From Myxococcales bacterium (GTDB lineage Bacteria > Myxococcota_A > Polyangia > Polyangiales > Polyangiaceae): a stretch of 12,272 nucleotides of DNA. Position 1 is the first letter of the stretch; the number at the start of each line of letters is the position of its first letter. The notes under the pieces were generated by a model that saw only the letters and a list, made by a program, of their open reading frames with translations, was not told the origin of the DNA and ran no database searches. The translations under genes were made by a program, and so were the position numbers. Location: the NCBI GenBank assembly GCA_025362165.1, contig JANYHY010000007.1, forward strand, positions 1 through 12,272. Reading direction: 5' to 3'. This document shows positions 7,177 to 12,272 of the stretch, one piece after another.

Positions 7177-8630
7177 GAGGCCTCCGCCCCACCGAGCATC
7201 AGCTCGCCCATGCGTTCGACCGACGTGTCCGGCGCGAGATCTGCCACGACACGCCCGTGCGCCATCACCAGCACGCGGGTCGCGAGCGCTCGAAGCTCCG
7301 ATAGATCGCTGCTGATGACCAGCACTCCGGCTCCGTTCGCCGCAGCCGACTTCACGCGCTCGTGGATCGATCGCGCGGCGCCGACATCCACGCCTCGCGT
7401 CGGGTGGCTCAGCACAAGAAGAGGCGCGTCACGCGCGAGCGCCCTCGCGACGGCTACTTTTTGCTGGTTTCCGCCAGACAATGCGCGAACAGACAGCGCG
7501 AGATCACGCGGCTCCACGGCGCCGTCCGTCACACGCGCCGTCGCCTCCGTGCGCATGCTCGCGGCGTCGAGCACTCCAAACTTGGTGAAGCGCCCGTGCT
7601 CGCCAAGCAACACGTTGTCGAGCACGCTCGCGTCGAGCACGAGCCCGTCCTTCTGGCGATCTTCGTGCACTACGCTCGCGCGCTCCAAGCGCATTGCGCC
7701 TTTGTCTGCGGTCAGGAGCCCGGCGATCATTCGGACGAGCTCGCGCTGACCGTTGCCCTCGACGCCGGCGACGCCGACGATCTCACCCGCCTTCACAGAG
7801 AGCGTCACGCCGCGTAGCGCACGACCGAGCCAGACATCGCGCATCGAGAGCACCTCCGCTCCCAGCTCGGCTGGCTCTCGAAGCAGCGCGGATGGCGGCT
7901 CTCCGCCCATGATCGCGGCGGTCAGGGCGTGCGACTCGGTGGGATCATCCTGCCGCACGTCTCGCGCGAGCACGGCCTCTCCTTTGCGCATCACCGTGAC
8001 CGTGCGCGCGTGCGCGATGACCTCGCCGACTTTGTGCGTCACGACGATCATCGTCTTGCCGGAATCGACGAGGCGCGCGAGTGTCATGTAGAGCGCATCG
8101 ATCTCTCTCGGCACGAGCACCGCGGTTGGCTCGTCGAGCACGACGGTGCGCGCGCCCTTGTAGAGCACTCGCGCGATCTCAAGGCGTTGACGGTCACCCA
8201 CACCAAGGTCGCGCACGAGCGAACGTGGGTCGAGCTTGCAGCCTAGCTCTTCGCAGATCGAGCCGAGGCGCGCGCTCGCCTCGCGCTCGTCCAGGCGCCA
8301 CCGACCCTCTGCGCCGAGCATCACGTTCTCGATCACGGTAAGCGGCTCGATGAGCGCGAAGTGCTGCTGAACGATGCCGACACCGCGAGAAATTGCCTCT
8401 CTCGGCGTGTGGGGAAAGAGCATCGGCCCTTCGAGCTTCACCAGGCCAGCGTCTGGCTCCACGAGGCCGCACGCGATCTTCAGAAGCGTGCTCTTTCCGG
8501 TACCGTTCTCTCCGATGACGGCGTGGAGCTGACCAGAAGCGAAAGACACTGTGGCAGCACGCACGGCTAGCGCGTTTCCGTAACGCTTCTCTACTCCGAT
8601 CAGCTCGATCGCTTTTGCCACCTCGCCCAA
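7173..8630 (-). CDS. ABC transporter ATPase with two nucleotide-binding domains (NupO/RbsA/MglA-like)
   Basis: A 485-residue double ATPase that powers the two permeases. Domain 1: Walker A GENGTGKST (40-48), Q-loop Gln88 (IVQQHF), ABC signature DLGVGDRQRLEIARVL (141-156), Walker B VVLDEPTA (163-170), switch His199. Domain 2: degenerate Walker A GVAGVEGNGQREL (286-298), signature LSGGNQQKV (384-392), Walker B LVLSHPTRGVDVGA (405-418). A non-classical second P-loop is normal for this family. Odd points: the first signature lacks the usual Ser-x-Gly-Gln pattern (LGVGD), and the domain 2 Walker B has Ser-His where the family commonly has Ala-Gln. Length is slightly short but complete. TTG 8630 starts one base after the lipoprotein stop; GTG 8621 is an alternative. 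Confidence 0.95.
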   Translation of the reverse strand: MGEVAKAIELIGVEKRYGNALAVRAATVSFASGQLHAVIGENGTGKSTLLKIACGLVEPDAGLVKLEGPMLFPHTPREAISRGVGIVQQHFALIEPLTVIENVMLGAEGRWRLDEREASARLGSICEELGCKLDPRSLVRDLGVGDRQRLEIARVLYKGARTVVLDEPTAVLVPREIDALYMTLARLVDSGKTMIVVTHKVGEVIAHARTVTVMRKGEAVLARDVRQDDPTESHALTAAIMGGEPPSALLREPAELGAEVLSMRDVWLGRALRGVTLSVKAGEIVGVAGVEGNGQRELVRMIAGLLTADKGAMRLERASVVHEDRQKDGLVLDASVLDNVLLGEHGRFTKFGVLDAASMRTEATARVTDGAVEPRDLALSVRALSGGNQQKVAVARALARDAPLLVLSHPTRGVDVGAARSIHERVKSAAANGAGVLVISSDLSELRALATRVLVMAHGRVVADLAPDTSVERMGELMLGGAEAS

Positions 8631-8631
8631 G

Positions 8632-9510
8632 CTATTCGATCCTCGCGCGACGAGATGTAAAAGACACCCCTCCGCGGTCGTCGCGCACGACGAACCACAG
8701 GAGCTCGCTCCGCGCGCGATCGGGCTTGTCCAGCGCCACTACCGTGAGCGTCGCGCCGTCAGCGTCTGGACGCGCGAACTCGTCTCGGAGCTCACCTTGG
8801 GAAGTGAAGAAGAACACGACGACGTCCTCGGTCTGTCCGAAGTACGTCTCCACGCTCTCCTTGGTGACGTCGAGCTGTAGACCGTGCTGCCCTTCGACGG
8901 CGCATCCGCTGACGGATTTCACGTCGCATGCCTTCAACGTGCGCTCCTCCGTTTCGGGCCAAATCAAGCCATCTACACGCAGCCGCGCGATCACTGGGTT
9001 GGCGTTGCGTAGACCGCGCAGCACCGTGATGCGCTTCTCGCCCCACACGAACGTCGCGCGATCGTTCGTCCTGCCGCTCGCGTCCACGCACGTCGCAGGC
9101 GCCAGCGCGTGAGGCGTCGGTGTCAGCGTCCCCGCGCACGCCGCGAACACCACCCCGACCGATCCGATGGGCGCGTCCGCGGGCGCACCGTCGAGCGCAG
9201 TTGACGGGACGGTCACGTCGAAGCTCGAGCCGCTCGTTTGAAAAGACGAAACGGCCGAAGCGCAAGCAGGCAACTCCGACGAGCCGGAGTTGACGCACGT
9301 CCCCCACCCCACGGAGATCGCGCGTCCCTCACCCAACGGATCGGCGATGAGCGCCTCGAGGTGCACCGTCTCGCCTGGCTCGGCGAACGGCTTGTCCGCC
9401 TGCACGGCGAGCACACGAAGCGAATCCACCAGGCTCGCCGGCGGGAACGTGTTGGCGTCGCAAGCCAGCAAGAACAAGGCACCGCCAGAGAGGATCAGTC
9501 GCGCACTCAC
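8632..9510 (-). CDS. cysteine-containing lipoprotein with Asp at +2 in the transporter operon
   Basis: A 292-residue protein with an N-terminal lipoprotein signal MSARLILSGGALFLLAC; lipobox LLAC, Cys17. Asp18 at +2 is an inner-membrane retention signal in enterobacteria; whether the rule holds here is inference. The mature protein begins with SLVDSLRVLAVQADKPFAEPGETVHLEALIADP (split 26-58), an Ig-like opening seen in many myxobacterial lipoproteins from memory. Six Cys follow (72, 83, 125, 141, 195, 203), enough for three disulfides. The C-terminus (LLWFVVRDDRGGVSF, 270-284) is the other recognisable block. It does not resemble the BMP-family binding proteins that normally serve NupOPQ transporters. 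GTG 9510 overlaps the receptor stop as GTGA and its stop is one base before the ATPase start, so it is tightly placed between receptor and ABC transporter. A role as periplasmic relay or binding protein is possible but unproven. Confidence 0.86.
   Translation of the reverse strand: MSARLILSGGALFLLACDANTFPPASLVDSLRVLAVQADKPFAEPGETVHLEALIADPLGEGRAISVGWGTCVNSGSSELPACASAVSSFQTSGSSFDVTVPSTALDGAPADAPIGSVGVVFAACAGTLTPTPHALAPATCVDASGRTNDRATFVWGEKRITVLRGLRNANPVIARLRVDGLIWPETEERTLKACDVKSVSGCAVEGQHGLQLDVTKESVETYFGQTEDVVVFFFTSQGELRDEFARPDADGATLTVVALDKPDRARSELLWFVVRDDRGGVSFTSRRARIE
8640..8644 (-). promoter_or_regulatory. Shine-Dalgarno for the ABC ATPase
   Basis: GAGGA on the minus strand lies nine bases upstream of TTG 8630 and inside the last codons of the lipoprotein gene. 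It favours TTG 8630 over GTG 8621, which would be 18 bases away. Confidence 0.5.
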
Positions 9511-11858
9511 AGCTCACCTCTCAGGCCCAGGTTCGGCAGTATCGGCAGCCCCTTCACGGGCACCACGATCGAGTTGTCGAAGTTGGTGTTGTAGCCTTCC
9601 ACGTTGCGATGGTTGATGGCGTTGATGACGTCGAGGTAAACGCTGAAGCTCGCGGTCTTGCCGAACGACCATTTCTTCTCGACGCGAACATCTACTGAAA
9701 AGAACGCGGGGAAGCGTGACGAGTTGAGCGGGCGTTGCTCGACCGGCGCATACGCCCCTGCGTCCGCATCGAAGGCTCCGCCGAGCACGGGAGTGTATGG
9801 GTTGCCCGTCACGTAGCGCACGCGCACGCCTGTCTCCCATCCGTGACCGAGTCGATAGCTGCCGAGCGCTGAGAGCACGTGCGTCTGATCGTAGTCGAAG
9901 CGGCGGAGATCCTGCTCTGGCAGGCTCCTACGCTCACTGCGCGAGATCGTGTACGCGATCCATCCCAGGAAGCGCGCGTCGGGTTTGTACTTGAGCAACA
10001 CCTCGGTGCCATACGCGAAGCCCTCGCCTTCGTTGCCGTACCGAAAGCCGCTCGTCGTCGTGGGGTCCGCTCGGCGCGAGACGAGATCGTAGAGGTGCTT
10101 GTAAAACGGCTCGATCGAGAGCTCCACGCGGTGAAGGAGATCCATCTCGATGCCCATCGAGACCTGCGCGCTACGCGCCGCGTGGATGTTCGGAGTGCCG
10201 AACACTGGATCATTCTCGTAGACCTGCGGGCCCTGCGCATACAGGCCCGCGGCGGCCTTCACCATCAACTTGCGGTCCGGCGAGACGAGGTAGCGGACCG
10301 TGGCGCGAGGCTCGACGAGGACGCCAGGTACGCCGGCGAGCATCTCTGCGCGCACTCCGAAGATCGTCGTGAGGCCCTTGCTCGATCTCACGTCGACGCT
10401 CGCGAACGCGGCGGGATTGAGGAACGAGAACGTTCGTTGCTGAGTCAAGCGTTTGCGCCCGAAGAGCGGCCCGCTGTCTGGCTCTTCACCGGAGGGCACC
10501 GCAGGAAAGCGTAGATCGAGCTCGTACGAGCCGCCGTCGACGTCCAGCCCTCCGAGCAAGCGCGCGAATTTGCCGAGCGGAGCGTCGACCTGCGCCCGAC
10601 CTGCTCCGCGGTACACGTTGTTCATTCCGTTGAGCACGCTCCCCAAGCTGATGGCGATCGAGTCGCGACCGAACGAGCCCTGCGCGCTCCATCGCGTGCC
10701 ACCCTTGGTCTTGCCCTCTGCGCGCAACGTCTCCCGCCAGAACACAGTCGTGTTCTTGAGGTCACCGGTGAAGCCTGGGTCGTCGGTGGCAGACGGCTGG
10801 ATCGTGAGCGCGAGCGCGTCGTTCGCGCCGATGAAGGTGGAGCGGAGGGTGGCGCCATCGAAGAGGTCGCGCTCGATCATCGCTTGGTAATCGTAATAGA
10901 CGGGAGCTGCAGTGACGCCGAGCGAGAGAGAGTCCGCGACGCTCGGAAACCACGCATCGATGTAGCTGCGACGCGCGGCCACGAGCACGCGCGTGTGCTT
11001 GTCGAGTGCTCCTTCAACGAGAGCGCGAGCGTCGATGATGTCCGCCTTGAGCACGCCATGGATGCCCTCTCGCGTCGGCCCACGCAGACCCATGTCGACG
11101 ATGCCGCCGATGCCTCGCCCGTAGGCGACCTCGTAGTTACCTGGGTAGACGTCCAGCCGCTCGATCAGCTCGGTCGGCACGATCGCCGAGAGCCCGCCGA
11201 AGTGGAACGCGAGCGGCACACTCGCCCCGTCCACGAACACTTGAGAGTCCTGCGGAGAGCTCCCGCGCAAGATGATCAGCCCGCTGAACGCAGGCGCGCG
11301 CGCGACTCCTGGCAGCGACTCGATGGTGCGCAGCGCGTCACCGCCAGTTCCAGGGATCGTCTCGATCTCGCGATGATCGAGCGTGCGCCGCGTCGCGCTC
11401 GACGTCGGCTTCTGGCCGGAGACGTGAACATCCTCTGGCGTCGGCGGAGTCGGAACCGGTGTTGGTGTCGTTGTTGTCAGCGGCGTTGGTCTTGTGGTCG
11501 GCGTTGGTGTCGGGACGGGGTTTGGAGTCGGGCCCTTCAGGTGGAGGCCGAGCGTGATCTTCGCCTTGAAGGGTTTGTCGGCGCGCCTGGCGGGTGAGAA
11601 GACGTAGCGTCGCGCGACCTCGAGAGCGATCTCATCGAGCGCGTCTCCCGTAGGCGCGGCGAGAGTGGCGTCGATCACTCTCCCGTCGACGTCGATCGTC
11701 ACGACGACGCTGACCTCGCGTTCCAAGCCGATCGCTGCGTCCGAATAGATCGGCGTCGCTGCGGTCTCGACCTTCGGAGGCACGAGCTCTTGCGCGCCCG
11801 CGGAGCTCGACGCGCCCGCGATCGCGATGGCGAGCAGAATGCTTTGGAGACGCCGCAC
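9507..11858 (-). CDS. TonB-dependent outer-membrane receptor with an N-terminal TonB C-terminal-like domain
   Basis: A 783-residue receptor. Residues 1-22 form a signal peptide (MRRLQSILLAIAIAG..., likely cut after AGA). Residues ~26-107 resemble the TonB C-terminal domain: VEREVSVVV-like strand, IDVDGRVIDATLAAPTGD (55-72), LDEIALEVARRYVFSPARR (74-92), and a final strand KITLGLHLKG. A Pro/Thr linker (109-141) leads to EDVHVSG (142-148), a possible TonB box. The plug spans ~158-262, with GGDALRTIESLPGVAR (172-187), IILRGSSPQDSQVFVDG (195-211) and YPGNYEVAYGRGIGGIVD (238-255). The beta-barrel fills ~263-783, ending LPNLGLRGEL. The final residue is Leu rather than the usual Phe. Such receptors import scarce ligands using proton-motive force. 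GTG 11858 is the only start giving the signal peptide. It is the first gene of the six-gene leftward operon. Confidence 0.93.
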   Translation of the reverse strand: MRRLQSILLAIAIAGASSSAGAQELVPPKVETAATPIYSDAAIGLEREVSVVVTIDVDGRVIDATLAAPTGDALDEIALEVARRYVFSPARRADKPFKAKITLGLHLKGPTPNPVPTPTPTTRPTPLTTTTPTPVPTPPTPEDVHVSGQKPTSSATRRTLDHREIETIPGTGGDALRTIESLPGVARAPAFSGLIILRGSSPQDSQVFVDGASVPLAFHFGGLSAIVPTELIERLDVYPGNYEVAYGRGIGGIVDMGLRGPTREGIHGVLKADIIDARALVEGALDKHTRVLVAARRSYIDAWFPSVADSLSLGVTAAPVYYDYQAMIERDLFDGATLRSTFIGANDALALTIQPSATDDPGFTGDLKNTTVFWRETLRAEGKTKGGTRWSAQGSFGRDSIAISLGSVLNGMNNVYRGAGRAQVDAPLGKFARLLGGLDVDGGSYELDLRFPAVPSGEEPDSGPLFGRKRLTQQRTFSFLNPAAFASVDVRSSKGLTTIFGVRAEMLAGVPGVLVEPRATVRYLVSPDRKLMVKAAAGLYAQGPQVYENDPVFGTPNIHAARSAQVSMGIEMDLLHRVELSIEPFYKHLYDLVSRRADPTTTSGFRYGNEGEGFAYGTEVLLKYKPDARFLGWIAYTISRSERRSLPEQDLRRFDYDQTHVLSALGSYRLGHGWETGVRVRYVTGNPYTPVLGGAFDADAGAYAPVEQRPLNSSRFPAFFSVDVRVEKKWSFGKTASFSVYLDVINAINHRNVEGYNTNFDNSIVVPVKGLPILPNLGLRGEL
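11436..11534 (-). repeat. low-complexity Pro/Thr linker coding repeat in the receptor
   Basis: Residues 109-141 of the receptor are almost only Pro and Thr with a few Val, Asn, Leu and Arg, made from imperfect PTP repeats. In the DNA this shows as recurring GGCGTTGGT/GTCG-like units on the plus strand. It forms an extended spacer between the TonB-like domain and the plug. Confidence 0.85.
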
Positions 11859-11914
11859 GGTGCAGCATCCATATCGCCAGCAAGGGCAGCAACCAAGAGT
11901 GTTAGGTTGCGCCC
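11859..11914. promoter_or_regulatory. divergent intergenic region upstream of the receptor operon and the 68-aa gene
   Basis: 56 bp between two divergent GTG starts. On the minus strand, TTGGTT (11896-11891) and TATGGA (11873-11868) are 17 bp apart and could be a sigma-70-type promoter for the receptor operon; its start site would fall almost at the start codon. On the plus strand, TAGGTT (11903-11908) fits a TAnnnT -10 element ending six bases before GTG 11915, with no Shine-Dalgarno, which suggests a leaderless mRNA. Both are pattern matches of limited strength. Confidence 0.35.
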
Positions 11915-12121
11915 GTGAACGATCCCAAGTCGATCCACAAGCGCTTCCTCGACTACCGCGACAAGCACGTCTACTTCGGTCGCGACATGAAGATCTTCGA
12001 TCTGCCGACCTTCACGACGTTCGACGCGGAGTACTACGAGCTACGCGCCAGAGGAGAGGACCGCGACGACGATCAAGAGGCGCGCCTAGAGGAGCTCGCT
12101 CACCTGCTCCATCGCGACTAG
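11915..12121 (+). CDS. 68-residue charged protein of unknown function
   Basis: A short open frame from GTG 11915 (MNDPKSIHKRFLDYRDKHVYF...) to TAG 12119-12121. I do not recognise a family. It has no signal peptide or membrane helix. The first half has aromatic and basic residues (HKRFLDYRDKHVYFGRDMK, FDAEYYEL) and the second half is an acidic, probably helical tail (RARGEDRDDDQEARLEELAH). The natural amino-acid balance, unlike the Arg-rich shadows in other frames, and its placement between a divergent promoter region and the palindrome cluster support a real gene. No Shine-Dalgarno precedes it. Its stop codon TAG is part of the first repeat arm CTAGTGCC. Function and partners are unknown. Confidence 0.7.
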   Translation: MNDPKSIHKRFLDYRDKHVYFGRDMKIFDLPTFTTFDAEYYELRARGEDRDDDQEARLEELAHLLHRD

Positions 12122-12152
12122 TGCCTCGATTCTATTGAATCGACGGCACTAG
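12118..12152. repeat. palindromic element A (35 bp, CTAGTGCC ... GGCACTAG)
   Basis: CTAGTGCC (12118-12125) and TCGATTC (12126-12132) pair with GAATCGA (12137-12143) and GGCACTAG (12145-12152); loop TATT; one unpaired C at 12144. This gives a 15-bp stem. It overlaps the stop codon of the 68-aa gene and could end or stabilise its transcript, but there is no T-run as in an intrinsic terminator. Confidence 0.85.
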
Positions 12153-12174
12153 GAAATTCGCGGGAGCGAATTTC
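12153..12174. repeat. hairpin B1, 9-bp stem with GGGA loop
   Basis: GAAATTCGC (12153-12161) pairs perfectly with GCGAATTTC (12166-12174) around loop GGGA. As RNA the loop fits the stable GNRA tetraloop type. It directly abuts element A. Confidence 0.8.
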
Positions 12175-12177
12175 GGG

Positions 12178-12194
12178 TTTGGGCGAAGCCCAAG
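12178..12194. repeat. hairpin B2 with GAA triloop
   Basis: TTGGGC (12179-12184) pairs with GCCCAA (12188-12193) around GAA. Its centre is GCGAAGC (12183-12189), a sequence known to form an unusually stable DNA mini-hairpin. Confidence 0.75.
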
Positions 12195-12202
12195 TAGACC
12201 GT

Positions 12203-12272
12203 CTAGTGCCGCGATTTGCGGCGAAGCTGCTCGTGCGCAGCACCCGTCGTTTCGACGGAATCGCGGCACTAG
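12203..12272. repeat. palindromic element C (70 bp) with nested hairpins, same ends as element A
   Basis: CTAGTGCCGCGATT (12203-12216) is an exact inverted repeat of AATCGCGGCACTAG (12259-12272). Inside are GCGGC-GAA-GCTGC (12218-12230, one G-T pair), the competing GCTGC/GCAGC stem (12226-12230/12237-12241), and CCGTCG-TTT-CGACGG (12244-12258). The whole could fold as a branched structure. Element A shares CTAGTGCC, CGATT and GGCACTAG, so the two are related. It reaches the last base of the window and may continue as a larger array. Confidence 0.85.

Noticed and set aside
6763..7749. 328-aa plus-strand frame across permease 1 and the ATPase
   Set aside because: Spans the boundary of two well-supported minus-strand genes and has a biased Arg/Ser/Ala composition without motifs.
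5183..8630. Naming the ABC genes nupO/nupP/nupQ
   Set aside because: The family also includes riboflavin and sugar importers and no BMP binding protein is present, so the substrate cannot be fixed from sequence.
11632..11968. Minus-strand ATG frames upstream of and over the receptor start
   Set aside because: They are out of frame with the receptor and lack a signal peptide; GTG 11858 gives a clean signal peptide.
12118..12160. Classical intrinsic terminator after the 68-aa gene
   Set aside because: The stem is strong but no T-run follows on the plus strand, so only a possible terminator or stabiliser role is noted with the repeat.
12118..12272. CRISPR array or tRNA in the structured right end
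   Set aside because: No regular repeat-spacer spacing, and the folds do not give a tRNA cloverleaf with conserved T-loop or CCA end; inverted repeats explain the pattern.

Overview
This is a dense, GC-rich bacterial chromosome segment with ten complete protein genes, one gene cut by the left edge, almost no intergenic DNA and no RNA genes. The gene set suggests the Myxococcota, probably the Polyangia group: several surface lipoproteins of types common there, a TonB-dependent receptor carrying its own TonB C-terminal-like domain, and heavy use of GTG/TTG starts with GTGA stop/start overlaps. This assignment is inferred from style and content; no 16S or marker gene is present.

Left part (1-1646): the 3' end of an unrecognised, probably exported protein runs rightwards and meets, stop codon against stop codon, a leftward CAP/SCP-domain lipoprotein. 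A 53-bp divergent gap separates the latter from a rightward pair, NagZ (GH3 beta-N-acetylhexosaminidase) and HutI (imidazolonepropionase), joined by a GTGA overlap.

Centre and right (3964-11858): six leftward genes appear to form one operon, in transcription order: TonB-dependent receptor, inner-membrane-type lipoprotein, two-domain ABC ATPase, permease 1, permease 2, and a class I/II PLP aminotransferase. The ABC part belongs to the BMP/nucleoside (NupOPQ-like) and simple-sugar (RbsC-like) family. The receptor and lipoprotein sit where a BMP-type binding protein would be expected. Taken together the operon reads as an outer-to-inner-membrane import route for a nucleoside, sugar or vitamin-like molecule; the substrate is unknown. 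The aminotransferase overlaps the 3' end of hutI by 27 bp in antisense.

Right end (11859-12272): a 56-bp divergent gap separates the receptor gene from a small rightward gene for a 68-residue charged protein, possibly with a leaderless transcript. Its stop codon lies inside the first arm of a cluster of palindromes (12118-12272): a 35-bp and a 70-bp element sharing CTAGTGCC...GGCACTAG ends, with two more hairpins between them. This REP/BIME-like cluster runs to the end of the window, and with the receptor/ABC operon it is the most interesting part.
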